Below, piece by piece: positions 13,191-23,053 of a stretch of DNA of 64,000 bases. This DNA comes from Nitrosospira lacus (GTDB lineage: Bacteria; Pseudomonadota; Gammaproteobacteria; Burkholderiales; Nitrosomonadaceae), in the NCBI RefSeq assembly GCF_000355765.4, contig NZ_CP021106.3, positions 901,137-965,136 of the forward strand, given 5' to 3'. The position numbers and the translations under genes are program-made. The notes beneath the pieces are model-generated. The model was not told the origin of the DNA and did not search any database. It saw nothing but the letters and a program-made list of their open reading frames with translations. How positions within the stretch are numbered: the stretch's first letter is position 1; each line of letters starts with the position of its first letter.

Positions 13191-14430
13191 GATGAGAATT
13201 CGGCAACAGTTGCCCATCGATTGTGTCAACCTGGGACAGAGGCAACAGACGGGCGTCTGAATGATGGCGCAGAAACTTCTCCACCTGCAATTTATTTTCT
13301 TCGGCGAATACTGAACAGGTGGCGTAGAGCAATTTACCATCTCTGGTCAGGATCTGCCACAAGGCATCCAGGATTTTTCCCTGCTTTTGACCAAATTGGG
13401 AGAGGTCGCTTTCACGCCTCAGCCATTTGATATCGGGGTGGCGGCACACCACACCCGAGGCGGAGCAGGGTACATCGGCTAAAATACGATCGAACTGCTT
13501 GCCATCCCACCATTCCGCCAAGTTTGCCGCATCTGCGTGAATGACACGGTGGGCATCAAGCCCCAGGCGAGAGAGATTTTGTGCTATGCGGGCCACTCGT
13601 GCGATGTCCTTGTCGAGCGCGGTTAATTCCACCTCCGCCAATTCCAGCAAATGTGCGCTTTTTCCTCCGGGTGCGGCGCAAGCATCCAAGACGCGCATGC
13701 CGTCGTGCGTATCCAGCAATGGTGCGGCAAGCTGGGCACCCGCATCCTGTACCGACACCAGGCCCTGGGCGAATCCCGGCAGACTGTCGACCGTTATGGG
13801 CTGTACCAGCTTGAGCGCGCCATTCCACAATCGTCGTGCCTCCATGCCGTTCTGATCGAGAAGATTCTCGTATTCCGCCACGCTGATCTTGCGCGGGTTA
13901 ACCCTCAGTGTCATGGGCGGATGCTGATTGCCGGCCTCTAATATTGCCTGATAGCTTTGTGGATAGTATGCGTGGAGCTTGTCTATCCACCATTGTGGAT
14001 GAGAATACCGCCCCACCTCACTTTCAGCCGCCCGTTCCAGAAGACTCGCGCGTTGCCGCACAAAGTTGCGCAATATCGCGTTGACCAGTCCTTGGGCACC
14101 TTTATTGCCGCTTACAACATAAGTAGCAGATACGGCGTGATCCACAATTGCATGCGCGGAAGCCTTGCTGTATCCCAGTTGATACAACCCCACCAATAAT
14201 AAATGACATATATTCCGGTCCCGTAGCGGCTTGTTCAGTAATAAGCCAAGCATCCTGTCGAGTTGACCATAAAAACGCAGCACACCGTAGCTTAAATCCT
14301 GAATTGCCCCGCGTTGCTGAGTGGAAAGGTCGCCATGGGTACGCCAGACCTCCTGCAACACCTCGGTCAGGCTCGCGCCAGCCAGTACCTTACCTACAGT
14401 TGCGGCAGCCAAACACTGAGTTTTAAGCAT
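13153..14430 (-). CDS. rsmB: 16S rRNA m5C967 methyltransferase
   Basis: RsmB (Sun) transfers a methyl group from S-adenosylmethionine to C967 of 16S rRNA. The first 140 residues form a NusB-like RNA-binding domain. The catalytic domain has the SAM site DACAAPGGKSAHLLEL and the two-cysteine active site in DVPCSASGVVCRHPDIKW. The length (425 aa) is normal. It follows fmt in the def-fmt-rsmB order common in Betaproteobacteria and overlaps the next gene. Confidence 0.94.
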   Translation of the reverse strand: MLKTQCLAAATVGKVLAGASLTEVLQEVWRTHGDLSTQQRGAIQDLSYGVLRFYGQLDRMLGLLLNKPLRDRNICHLLLVGLYQLGYSKASAHAIVDHAVSATYVVSGNKGAQGLVNAILRNFVRQRASLLERAAESEVGRYSHPQWWIDKLHAYYPQSYQAILEAGNQHPPMTLRVNPRKISVAEYENLLDQNGMEARRLWNGALKLVQPITVDSLPGFAQGLVSVQDAGAQLAAPLLDTHDGMRVLDACAAPGGKSAHLLELAEVELTALDKDIARVARIAQNLSRLGLDAHRVIHADAANLAEWWDGKQFDRILADVPCSASGVVCRHPDIKWLRRESDLSQFGQKQGKILDALWQILTRDGKLLYATCSVFAEENKLQVEKFLRHHSDARLLPLSQVDTIDGQLLPNSHHDGFFYALLHKV

Positions 14431-14546
14431 GCTGCGGCATTCAGCTTAAATCCGGCAATGTAAGCAAGCTCATCGGGAAGCTGAAATTCAAGTGTGGTAA
14501 AAAGTCATGATGGGTCATGGCGCCGGGGATAGGGAAAAATGAGTGA

Positions 14547-15488
14547 TCAACTGCCACTTTTGGGTTCAAATCGGTCACCCGGTTGCAAGGAATGCCCGGA
14601 GAGAAATTCCGCTGCGAGCATCTTTTTTCCGTCAGATTTCTGCAAGATCTCGACTATGAGTGCTCCCTCGCCACATGCAACCACGATTCCGTCGCGTCCA
14701 GTTGCAACAATTTCTCCCGGTTGGCCAAGGGCATCCGGGATGACCTTTGCTTGCCATATTTTCATGGAGATTCCACGTACTTGCGAATAAGCGCCGGGGC
14801 GAGGATTGAATGCCCGCACTACTCCGCCGATGTATTCCGCGCTTAGTTGCCAGTCAATCTCCGCTTCATTCTTTTCCAGTTTCGGTGCGTATGATGCGAC
14901 AACTTCATTCTGAGGAACCTGGAAAAAAATGTAGTCACGCAAATGCGCCAATGCTTCCACGATGCAGGTTGCTCCCAGTAAGGCAAGCCTGTCATGCAGA
15001 GTTTGCGCGGTGTCTTCCTGTGTAATTGCCACGCTCCGCTGCAACAGGATTGCGCCCGTATCCATGCCGCGATCCATTTGGATGATAGTGATCCCGGTCT
15101 CCCGATCTCCCGCCAATATTGCCCGCTGGATTGGGGCTGCGCCCCGCCAGCGAGGCAGCAGGGAAGCATGGATGTTAAGACAACCAAGGCGCGGGATGCT
15201 CAAAACAGCTGGAGGCAGAATCAGTCCATAAGCGACAACTACCATGACATCCGCACCGACGGCAGCAAGCTGCGCGTGTAACTCGGGTTGTTTAAGCGAA
15301 TAGGGTTGCAGCAAGGTAAGTTTGCGTTGTTGTGCCAGCAGCTTGATCGCGCTTGCGGCGGGCTTCATGCCCCGTCCGGAAGGGCGGTCTGGCTGGGTCA
15401 GCACCAATGCGATCTCATGCCCGGCATCTGCCAAGGCTTCGAGCGCAGGGACGGAAAATGGCGGGGTGCCCGCAAAAATTATTTTCAA
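14547..15488 (-). CDS. fmt: methionyl-tRNA formyltransferase
   Basis: Fmt formylates the amino group of initiator Met-tRNA with 10-formyltetrahydrofolate. It shows HASLLPRWRGAAPIQRAI in the formyltransferase domain and a C-terminal OB-like domain. The family N-terminus KIIFAGTPPFSVPALEAL begins directly after a TTG at 15488. No ATG or GTG lies near it, so a TTG start is inferred (313 aa); the longer open frame to 15650 adds unrelated residues. It lies downstream of def, and the pair acts at the two ends of formyl-methionine metabolism. Confidence 0.92.
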   Translation of the reverse strand: MKIIFAGTPPFSVPALEALADAGHEIALVLTQPDRPSGRGMKPAASAIKLLAQQRKLTLLQPYSLKQPELHAQLAAVGADVMVVVAYGLILPPAVLSIPRLGCLNIHASLLPRWRGAAPIQRAILAGDRETGITIIQMDRGMDTGAILLQRSVAITQEDTAQTLHDRLALLGATCIVEALAHLRDYIFFQVPQNEVVASYAPKLEKNEAEIDWQLSAEYIGGVVRAFNPRPGAYSQVRGISMKIWQAKVIPDALGQPGEIVATGRDGIVVACGEGALIVEILQKSDGKKMLAAEFLSGHSLQPGDRFEPKSGS

Positions 15489-15701
15489 TCTAAACCCGGC
15501 AGTTGAGCGGAGTGGAGTGTGCAATTTTCGGAATATGGGACAAGCGCAACGACGCGGAACGCGATACGGGGCGGAACAGTATTCTCCGCGGGAAGGTCCG
15601 ATCACGCACCAGCATACGGACGCCGCGTCTGGATACAATGCAGGCGCCATGAAACGCGGCCGCGGAGATCCCGATTTTGCCAGTGGCCAGGAAACGGGCG
15701 C

Positions 15702-16205
15702 TCACATTACCTTGCGTCGCTGCTTTTTGAACTTGGTCTGAATACGCGATTGTTTCATCCGTGACCAGTATTCAACAAATACCTTGCCTACCAAATGATC
15801 CATCTCGTGTTGAATGCATACCGCCAGCAAGCCATCGGCATCGAGCACGAACGGATTGCCATCGCGATTCCACGCCTCGACGGTGACCCGCTCCGCGCGC
15901 TCCACCTTCCCGAAGATTCCCGGTACCGACAGGCAACCTTCTTCGTAGTCAGACTCACCGCTGCGAGCGGTGATTTCAGGATTGATCAACACATGCAGCT
16001 GGTTATGGGTATCGGAGATGTCGATTACGATGACACGCTGATGCACGTCAACCTGGGTCGCCGCCAGTCCAATTCCAGGAGCGGAGTACATGGTTTCTGC
16101 CATATCGTCTACCAAAGCCCGAATCTCGTCAGTAACCTTCGGTACTCGGCTCGCTATGGTGTGCAGCCGTTCATCCGGGTACTGTAGTATCTGCAGAATT
16201 GCCAT
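15702..16205 (-). CDS. def: peptide deformylase
   Basis: This metalloenzyme removes the formyl group from nascent proteins. All three family motifs are present: [16 protein letters not shown] with the metal cysteine, and [12 protein letters not shown] with the two metal histidines and catalytic glutamate. The 167-aa length is normal. It is the first gene of the def-fmt-rsmB-DUF4390-ntrYX series, with a 450-bp gap upstream towards dprA. Confidence 0.95.
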   Translation of the reverse strand: MAILQILQYPDERLHTIASRVPKVTDEIRALVDDMAETMYSAPGIGLAATQVDVHQRVIVIDISDTHNQLHVLINPEITARSGESDYEEGCLSVPGIFGKVERAERVTVEAWNRDGNPFVLDADGLLAVCIQHEMDHLVGKVFVEYWSRMKQSRIQTKFKKQRRKVM

Positions 16206-16655
16206 AAAAAGACTTGCGCATTTAATAATCTAAATGCAGAATTTAAACTGTACTATTACGATGTTTGGTTTGACCCCTGTCCGGAGTTTCTATACCAATG
16301 ATTCTCCAAGCGTAAGTCCATTATATCCTGATTTGGGCCGGAGCTTGAGTCCAGTCACCCCGCCGAAGACACCGATACAAAGTTTCGGACAGTCTGATTA
16401 CTAATTTGTTGATCCGGGCAATGGCTTGAGAGGCTTTGCCTGGAGCTTTCTTAAAGAATCAATGGCTTCCCGGTAAAAAAGCTGTGAACCGGGGCAATCG
16501 AAGCAGTACGAATACCGTACCATTCATTTGAACCTGAATTCGGCAGCTTAGCGCTTATTTTTCAGTCATAGGATTATGATTCGTAAAGAATTCTTTTGTT
16601 ATTCGATTCTTATTTTTTGGAAGAATCCACCCCGTCCAACTACCGGATTTACGAG
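16206..16655. other. intergenic region between def and dprA
   Basis: This gap separates two divergent genes and should hold both promoters. I see no RNA gene or convincing open frame. The right end carries AT-rich sequence and one copy of the CAACTACCGGATT motif just before the likely dprA start. Confidence 0.5.
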
Positions 16656-17753
16656 TTGACTCATACAAAGACAAAGCCGATCGAGGATATTGAATCCTGG
16701 CTTGCACTTGGCTTGATTGATGGTCTCGGCGACGAGTCAATTCGGCGATTGCTGGTGGCTTTCGGCAGCCCCGCCGGCATTTTCTCAGCGAAAGCTGCCG
16801 CCCTAGCCGGCTTGGTGAAGAAAAAGGTGGCGGACAGTATTGTGCAAGGGGTGGCCAGAGAAAAAATTGCGGTAACGCTCAAATGGCTCGAAGACCCTGT
16901 CAACTCGGTCATGACGCTGGCTGATCCCGATTACCCTTTGATGCTGCTCAATATTGCAGATCCGCCGCCGCTTCTTTACCTCAAAGGGAAACGGGAACTG
17001 CTGAATTCACCCGCTCTTGCCGTGGTCGGCAGCCGTAACGCCACACCTCAAGGGCTTTCCAATGCGGAAGCTTTTGCCGCGGCTGCCAGTAACGCGGGAC
17101 TTTGCATAGTGAGTGGAATGGCGCTCGGCGTGGATGCCGCAGCCCATCGTGGGGGTCTGCGTGGCACGGCTGCCAGTATTGGCGTAGTGGGAACCGGCCT
17201 GGATATCGTTTATCCTGCACGCAACCGGGATCTTGCCCATGAGCTGGCGGAACATGGAGTGCTTGTGTCCGAGTTTCCATTGGGCACTCCCGCCGTGGGT
17301 AGCAACTTTCCACGCCGCAACCGCATCATCAGCGGCATGAGCCGGGGTTGCCTGGTGGTGGAAGCCGCGCTGCAAAGCGGTTCTCTTATCACTGCACGAC
17401 AGGCGCTGGAGCAGGGGCGAGACGTATTTGCCATTCCCGGTTCGATTCATTCTCCATTATCAAAGGGTTGTCACGCGCTTATCAAGCAGGGGGCAAAATT
17501 GGTCGAAAGCGCCGACGATATACTGGATGAGCTGGGGTATCAGTCCGCGCAAATTGCGGTCAATGGTACTAATGAACCTACCGCAAAAGAATCGCTGCTG
17601 CTGAGATATCTCGGCCATGATGCTGCCGACATCGATACACTGTGCACCCGTAGTGGCTTGACGGCGGAAACGGTATCGGCGATGCTATTGCCGCTTGAAC
17701 TGGATGGCGTGGTTGCCCTGCTGCCGGGCGGATCCTACCAGCGGCTTCGGTAG
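16656..17753 (+). CDS. dprA: DNA-processing protein DprA (Smf)
   Basis: DprA binds incoming single-stranded DNA and loads RecA during natural transformation. The Rossmann-like core shows VVGSRNATPQG, SGMALGVDAAAHRG, GTGLDIVYPARN, FPRRNRIISGMS and the SLITARQALEQGR stretch. A winged-helix-like C-terminal domain follows. The start is uncertain. No ATG is available, and a TTG at 16656 with GGA eight bases upstream gives THTKTKPIEDIESWLALGL; a TTG at 16596 would add 20 residues. It is followed by a topB-type gene in the same direction. Confidence 0.9.
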   Translation: MTHTKTKPIEDIESWLALGLIDGLGDESIRRLLVAFGSPAGIFSAKAAALAGLVKKKVADSIVQGVAREKIAVTLKWLEDPVNSVMTLADPDYPLMLLNIADPPPLLYLKGKRELLNSPALAVVGSRNATPQGLSNAEAFAAAASNAGLCIVSGMALGVDAAAHRGGLRGTAASIGVVGTGLDIVYPARNRDLAHELAEHGVLVSEFPLGTPAVGSNFPRRNRIISGMSRGCLVVEAALQSGSLITARQALEQGRDVFAIPGSIHSPLSKGCHALIKQGAKLVESADDILDELGYQSAQIAVNGTNEPTAKESLLLRYLGHDAADIDTLCTRSGLTAETVSAMLLPLELDGVVALLPGGSYQRLR

Positions 17754-17830
17754 CTGCGCCAGAGTCCGCTTGTTCTCGCCATCCGTGTAATCCCGGAAAA
17801 GCGGTTGAGCGTAAAGTACTGGTAATTCTT

Positions 17831-17881
17831 CTTGCGAAAGCTGGGCTGTTGCCGCCCGGCAATAGTGTGTGCTTTCGCAAG
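17831..17881 (+). promoter_or_regulatory. long nested hairpin upstream of topB
   Basis: CTTGCGAAAGC (17831-17841) and GCTTTCGCAAG (17871-17881) form a perfect 11-bp inverted repeat. Nested inside it TTGCC/GGCAA pair around GCCC. There is no T-run after it, so it is not a classical terminator. It ends 36 bases before the topB start and could affect dprA mRNA ends or topB expression. Confidence 0.55.
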
Positions 17882-17917
17882 ACCGCTACCCAATCACGGA
17901 GTGTTCACAGGAGTTTC

Positions 17918-20461
17918 ATGGGAAAAACCTTAATCATCGCCGAGAAACCTTCCGTCGCCGCCGATATTGCGCGGGTACTGGGGGGGTTCACCAAGCATAC
18001 CGACTATTTCGAGAGCGATGAGTACGTGCTGTCATCAGCTATCGGCCACTTGCTTGAGCTGGCGGTACCCGAACAATACGAAGTCAAACGCGGAAAATGG
18101 AGTTTTTCCAATTTACCGGTAATCCCGCCGTACTTTGATCTTAATCCTATCGAGAAATCAGAATCGCGCCTGAAGCTTTTAACTAAACTCATCAAACGCA
18201 AAGATGTGAACGCGCTTATCAATGCCTGCGATGCGGGACGCGAAGGAGAATTGATTTTTCGTTACATTGCGCGTCATGCGGGAAACAAAAAGCCGGTGAA
18301 GCGACTTTGGCTGCAATCGATGACTCCCGCCTCAATTCGCGAGGGATTTACCAAATTGCTTGACGATATCGCTGTTCAGCCATTGGCGGAAGCGGCCGTC
18401 AGCCGGTCGGAAGCCGACTGGCTTGTGGGTATAAATGGCACTCGCGCCATGACCGCGTTCAATTCTCAGGAGGGTGGTTTTCATAAGACCACCGTGGGAC
18501 GGGTACAAACTCCGACCTTAGCAATTCTGATTGAGCGGGAAGATGCGATCAGGAAATTTGTCCCCCGTAGTTACTGGGAGGTACACGGCACGTTTGCCGC
18601 CCAAGCAGGAACGTATAACGGACGCTGGTTCGATGAAAAGTTTTCAAAAGACAAAAAAGATAGCGAACAAAAAGCAGAGCGATTGTGGGATGAGAATACG
18701 GCTGAGGCTATTCGCGCCAAATGTCAGGATAAACCCGGCATTGTCAGCGAAGAAAGCAAGCCAACCGCGGAAATCTGCCCGCTGCTGTACGATCTCACCA
18801 GCTTGCAGCGCGATGCTAACGGGCGCTTCGGTTTTTCCGCCAAAACAACGCTAGGACTGGCTCAGGCGTTATATGAGAAGCATAAGGCATTGACCTACCC
18901 CCGCACCGACTCGCGTGCGCTGCCGGAAGACTATATTGCAACCGTTAAGGATACCCTTAATTCACTGGAGAAGACCCGGTATAGCATATTTGCAAAACAG
19001 ATTCTCAAAGCGGACTGGGTCCAGCCCAACAAGCGGGTATTTAATAATGCGAAAATTTCCGATCATTTCGCCATTATTCCAACCTCGCTCGAGCCCAAGG
19101 GTCTGAGCGACGCGGAAGCGAAACTTTATGATCTCGTGACCAAGCGGTTTTTAGCCATTTTTTATCCCGCCGCTGAATTTCTTGTTACAACTCGAATCAC
19201 CCGTGTAGAGAGCGAGCCATTCAAAACCGAAGGTAAGGTGATGGTCAACCCGGGCTGGCAGACGATATACGGCAAAGAGGCTCAGATGGAGGGCGGGGAT
19301 GACGACTCGGCTTTGGTTGCGGTCAATCCAGACGAGCCGGTGCTCGCCAGGGAAGTTAACGTCGTGGCCAGCAAGACCCGGCCACCGGCCAGATTCAATG
19401 AAGCGACGTTGTTATCAGCCATGGAAGGCGCGGGCAAGCTGGTGGAAGACGAAGAACTTCGGGAAGCCATGAGTGCAAAAGGGCTGGGTACCCCGGCCAC
19501 CCGCGCTTCCATCATCGAAGGCCTGGTATTCGAAAACTATATGCAACGCGTAGGTCGGGAATTGCATCCCACTGCCAAGGCATTCTCATTAATTACATTG
19601 CTGCGCGGACTGAAGGTGCCTGAACTTACCTCACCCGAATTAACGGGTGACTGGGAATTCAAACTGCGCCAGATCGAGCAAGGCAAGCTCGAACGCAACA
19701 AATTCATGGAAGAAATTGCGGGAATGACGAGTCATATGGTGACGCAGGCGAAAAGCCATCGTGGTGAAACCATAAGCGGAGATTTTTCCACGCTCAAGTC
19801 TCCCTGCCCCAAATGTGGGGGGGTGGTACAAGAGACTTACAAAAAGTTTCAGTGTCAAAAATGCGATTTCGCGTTATGGAAAATTCTGGCTGGCCGACAA
19901 TTTGAAACGAAGGAAATGGAGCAGTTGATCACCCGCCGCGAGGTAGGTCCGCTGCAAGGCTTTCGTAGCAAATTGGGGCGGCTATTCAATGCCAACATCA
20001 AGCTTACCAGCGAATTTGAAATGAAATTTGATTTTGGCGGAGAGAGTGAGGAGGGTGCCGAAACTATCGATTTTTCCGGACAGGAATCGCTGGGAAAATG
20101 CCCCCGCTGTGGTGGTGAGGTATTCGATCACGGTATGAGCTATACATGTGAGAAGGCTGTCGGCTCGGTACGCACCTGCAATTTTAAAATCGGAAAAATA
20201 ATCCTCACGCGTCCTATCGAACGCGAGCAGGTCGGGAAATTGTTACGTACCGGTAAAACCGATTTGCTGCCAAAATTCATTTCCAAGAAAGGGAGGCCGT
20301 TTTCAGCTTATCTGGTGGCCGGTACGGACGGAAAAGTGGGATTCGAGTTTGAGCCGAGGGAATCAAGAACGAAAACAACAGCAGCACTCGCGGAAACCAA
20401 GGCAGCGAGACCAAAATCCAGGACATCCGCCGTTAAGAAAACCGCTATACGGAAACCATAG
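17918..20461 (+). CDS. topB: type IA DNA topoisomerase (topoisomerase III type)
   Basis: This enzyme cuts and passes single DNA strands. The N-terminal Toprim start MGKTLIIAEKPSVAADIARV and the YPRTDSRALPEDY active site (catalytic tyrosine near residue 327) are those of the TopB branch rather than TopA. The protein is 847 aa, longer than E. coli TopB. The extra C-terminal part holds zinc-ribbon-like pairs (CPKCGG...CQKC near 635-650; CPRCGG...CEK near 730-745) and a lysine/arginine-rich tail. The ATG at 17918 has AGGAG close upstream; the longer frame from 17849 runs through the hairpin and is not used. Confidence 0.92.
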   Translation: MGKTLIIAEKPSVAADIARVLGGFTKHTDYFESDEYVLSSAIGHLLELAVPEQYEVKRGKWSFSNLPVIPPYFDLNPIEKSESRLKLLTKLIKRKDVNALINACDAGREGELIFRYIARHAGNKKPVKRLWLQSMTPASIREGFTKLLDDIAVQPLAEAAVSRSEADWLVGINGTRAMTAFNSQEGGFHKTTVGRVQTPTLAILIEREDAIRKFVPRSYWEVHGTFAAQAGTYNGRWFDEKFSKDKKDSEQKAERLWDENTAEAIRAKCQDKPGIVSEESKPTAEICPLLYDLTSLQRDANGRFGFSAKTTLGLAQALYEKHKALTYPRTDSRALPEDYIATVKDTLNSLEKTRYSIFAKQILKADWVQPNKRVFNNAKISDHFAIIPTSLEPKGLSDAEAKLYDLVTKRFLAIFYPAAEFLVTTRITRVESEPFKTEGKVMVNPGWQTIYGKEAQMEGGDDDSALVAVNPDEPVLAREVNVVASKTRPPARFNEATLLSAMEGAGKLVEDEELREAMSAKGLGTPATRASIIEGLVFENYMQRVGRELHPTAKAFSLITLLRGLKVPELTSPELTGDWEFKLRQIEQGKLERNKFMEEIAGMTSHMVTQAKSHRGETISGDFSTLKSPCPKCGGVVQETYKKFQCQKCDFALWKILAGRQFETKEMEQLITRREVGPLQGFRSKLGRLFNANIKLTSEFEMKFDFGGESEEGAETIDFSGQESLGKCPRCGGEVFDHGMSYTCEKAVGSVRTCNFKIGKIILTRPIEREQVGKLLRTGKTDLLPKFISKKGRPFSAYLVAGTDGKVGFEFEPRESRTKTTAALAETKAARPKSRTSAVKKTAIRKP

Positions 20462-20561
20462 TACAAGCCGCGGGCATCGAAGAGTGGTCCGAGGTTTTAG
20501 TTTCCAAAGTTTCGACAAGGTTGCTCTGGAAAGCTCCAATGTTGTGTTTAGGCTTTATCCC

Positions 20562-20834
20562 TCAGGGAGATGGCACCTGACTCTTTTCAATATAAGAAAT
20601 GATATCCCCGACGCAGGTAAAACCTTTCGCTTCTTCACTATCAAAATTAATACCAAATGTATCTTCCGCATCGAACAAGAGTTGAATCGTATCCATGGAG
20701 TCAAGTCCGAGGTCTTCAAATTTTGAAGACCTGTTTATGGTGGAAGCATCCAGGTTCTCCACCTTTGTTGAGATGAACTGTATTACCTTTGCTTCAATAT
20801 CCGCTGTATCCATAATCGGGTTCCATTCCTTCAT
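20562..20834 (-). CDS. specialised acyl carrier protein
   Basis: This 90-aa acyl carrier protein carries acyl chains on a phosphopantetheine arm attached to Ser46 in DLGLDSMDTIQLL. It is not the housekeeping acpP arrangement (no fabD/fabG beside it). Its ATG overlaps the stop of the ketosynthase gene as ATGA, so the two are coupled. An inner ATG at 20813 (MDTADIEAK) is an alternative start. I infer that the pair supplies or holds an acyl chain for the lipid genes that lie divergently from 23054 onward. Confidence 0.9.
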   Translation of the reverse strand: MKEWNPIMDTADIEAKVIQFISTKVENLDASTINRSSKFEDLGLDSMDTIQLLFDAEDTFGINFDSEEAKGFTCVGDIISYIEKSQVPSP

Positions 20835-22051
20835 TCAAGGGTTGTGAAGATAATACTTGCATTGTTGCCACCAAATCCAAAAGCATTACATAGGCCACTC
20901 CGTGGATTCCTCTGCTGTGCGTGGTTGGGTATGTAATCAAGATCGCATTCCGGATCAGCCTCATCAAGATTGATGGTCGGATGTACCGTACCTGTATGAA
21001 GGGCCATGATAGTGGCGATGCTGCCGATAGCGGCCGATGCACCGATGGAATGTCCGACCATGGATTTGGTGGCGCTGATGGCAATATCTCCGGCCCGATC
21101 GCCAAAGAGACTCTTAATGGCACGGGTTTCTACGATATCTCCAAGGGGTGTGGATGTCGCGTGCGCATTGATATGGTCAATGGAATCAGTATTCATGCCG
21201 GCATCCATGACCGCCGCCCGCATTGCCGTTATCTGGCCTTCCATATCGGGCATCACAATATGTGTTGCATCGCAGGCCTGCCCATAGCCAGCAAGGCAGG
21301 CATATATTTTTGCCCCTCGAAGCCGGGCCTGTTCTTCCCTTTCCAGGATGAGTATGCCAGCGCCTTCCGCCATAACGAACCCATCCCTGCCCTTGGCGAA
21401 AGGCCGGGATGCTCGGGCTGGATCAGTGTTGGACCCGGTGCTCAGCGCGTGCAGGATTTCGAATCCCTTCATGGTTAGAGGCAGTACGCAACCTTCCGCA
21501 CCCCCGGCAATCACGGCATCGGCTCTTCCCGCCCGCAAAAGGTCAAGAGCCATGCCAATCGCATTGGCTCCGGAAGAGCACGCCGTGCTGCAGGTCAGAT
21601 TTACCCCTTTCAATCGATGTTTGATTGCGATCCAGGCAGCTGCGGCGTTTGCCATGGTTCGAGGTACCGTGAACGGAGGGATAGGCTGGCCTCGGAACTT
21701 GCGCATGGCGGATGATTCAAAGGTGGAGAAACCGCCCATCCCCGAACCTATGCTTACGGCCAAACGCTGCGGTGCGTATGTATCAAGCCCACCCGCATCT
21801 TCCAGTGCAAGTCTGGTGGCCAGCAGCGCCAGTTGGGTGAATCTGTCGGTTTGCTCGATATACTTAGCCGTCAGAAAGCTGGCGGGATCGAACCCCGGGA
21901 TCTCTCCGGCTACTTGAGAGCGCTGGTCAGATGCATCGAAGCCCGTAATTTTCCGGATACCACTGACACCATTGACAGCCGCTGTCCAGAATTGGTCAAC
22001 GCCTATGCCAATTGGCGAAACAATCCCCATTCCTGTAACGACTATGCGCAT
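20831..22051 (-). CDS. beta-ketoacyl-ACP synthase, KAS II type
   Basis: This enzyme condenses malonyl-ACP with an acyl chain. The Cys-His-His triad is visible as CSTACSSGANAIG (Cys160), INAHATSTPLGD (His299) and MVGHSIGASAAIG (His336). It resembles FabF, but it is paired only with an acyl carrier protein gene and so is probably a specialised paralogue. The ATG at 22051 is preferred (406 aa); a TTG at 22057 is also in frame. It overlaps the acyl carrier gene by four bases. Confidence 0.9.
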   Translation of the reverse strand: MRIVVTGMGIVSPIGIGVDQFWTAAVNGVSGIRKITGFDASDQRSQVAGEIPGFDPASFLTAKYIEQTDRFTQLALLATRLALEDAGGLDTYAPQRLAVSIGSGMGGFSTFESSAMRKFRGQPIPPFTVPRTMANAAAAWIAIKHRLKGVNLTCSTACSSGANAIGMALDLLRAGRADAVIAGGAEGCVLPLTMKGFEILHALSTGSNTDPARASRPFAKGRDGFVMAEGAGILILEREEQARLRGAKIYACLAGYGQACDATHIVMPDMEGQITAMRAAVMDAGMNTDSIDHINAHATSTPLGDIVETRAIKSLFGDRAGDIAISATKSMVGHSIGASAAIGSIATIMALHTGTVHPTINLDEADPECDLDYIPNHAQQRNPRSGLCNAFGFGGNNASIIFTTLE

Positions 22052-22274
22052 ACACAATCAGGTGTGTTCATCGGATTCCGGTCTATCGGCACTGCCGCCG
22101 TGTCGTGAAGACCCAGGCGGATCGCTTCCTGGATGGAACGCCGGCCACGTTTTTCGGAACCGGAGAAAGCTGATTGATTGCAGTACATAAGAATATTTGG
22201 TTGGCTGCGAATCCTGAAATCAAAGGGAATACCGGACTTTCCGGGCCGGTTTCCTGGTTTCTTGAAATCGCGAT

Positions 22275-22529
22275 TTATTGCGCATTAAATATGACGGGGA
22301 ACAGGTACCTCAATATAGCCCCCATGATCCAGATAATTAGTATTAGACTACCGATAACGGCTAATCCCTCGGAAATTGCCGATATGAGCGTTGCGCCAAG
22401 ACTATCGAATTCCTGTTGCCCGGCTTCGTTACGCCGGCGGACTCGACGTTGTCTCACCCACATCTGCAGCATAAAGACGAGAGGGATGAGAGCCAGAGAA
22501 ATTAACAGGTTATATTCAGGACTATCCAT
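22275..22529 (-). CDS. small two-helix membrane protein
   Basis: This is an 84-aa protein of unknown function. A hydrophobic helix spans residues about 8-24, a basic stretch RQRRVRRRNE follows, and a second hydrophobic segment spans about 58-80. The ATG is preceded by AGAGG at nine bases. It lies 220 bp upstream of the ketosynthase in the same direction and may belong to the same lipid locus. I do not recognise a family. Confidence 0.6.
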   Translation of the reverse strand: MDSPEYNLLISLALIPLVFMLQMWVRQRRVRRRNEAGQQEFDSLGATLISAISEGLAVIGSLILIIWIMGAILRYLFPVIFNAQ

Positions 22530-23053
22530 TAATCATTAACCTCTTTGTAAAGTATTGCCAGGAAATTTTAACTATTTTCTTGTAGCCTGGAAGGCTGTGA
22601 ATAATCAATTTTCCTCCCTATTTTTTCGCTTGCGCGCGACCATTTCTTAAATAGAAGGAAACAACGCCTCTCTTTTGAAGATTCAGAGGAGCGTTATCGC
22701 CTCCGACCTGCTTGCTCGCAAATCAAGCGCCTTAGTCGCAAGTAAATGATATCGCAAATGCCCCAATGGTAAAATTAACAAATATATGAGTTCAATCTCC
22801 AATTGCGGCCCGGTGTGCAACAGGAAGCTTGTTGAAGCGCCGTTTGCCGTTAATCAGCAATTATAATAGCACACGTCGTCAATGCGCCATCGAGTTAACG
22901 CGCTGAGCGTTGAACGGACGTTGATGACGGGATAAGTCCGAATGGACGTAACTCGATAACTGATCAAAATTTGATGAATTTCCAACTGGATACTCTTGTC
23001 TTCCGACATACAACATTTGGGGTAGTGGCTTCTTTGATTATTCCTATTTCGTC
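22530..23053. other. intergenic region with divergent promoters and structured leader
   Basis: This is the gap between the minus-strand ACP/ketosynthase side and the plus-strand acyltransferase. It contains a TATAAT box at 22862-22867 and a set of inverted repeats at 22874-22957, described separately. The rest shows no open frame of note. Confidence 0.55.
22862..22957 (+). promoter_or_regulatory. -10 box and foldable 5' leader of the acyltransferase gene
   Basis: A TATAAT box at 22862-22867 predicts a transcript start near 22874. Right there begins CGTCGTCAA (22874-22882), which can pair with TTGATGACG (22921-22929). ATCGAGTTA (22889-22897) pairs perfectly with TAACTCGAT (22949-22957) and crosses the first pairing. 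Small hairpins AACGC/GCGTT (22897-22911) and GTCC/GGAC (22936-22947) are nested. The crossing stems suggest alternative folds or a pseudoknot. No good -35 box is seen. Confidence 0.45.

Noticed and set aside
14566-14590. TTCAAATC-like tRNA T-loop sequence
   Set aside because: It lies inside fmt and no cloverleaf can be formed around it.
16250-16420. Possible transposase remnant between def and dprA
   Set aside because: A minus-strand reading gave a short peptide with no convincing transposase motif and no terminal inverted repeats.
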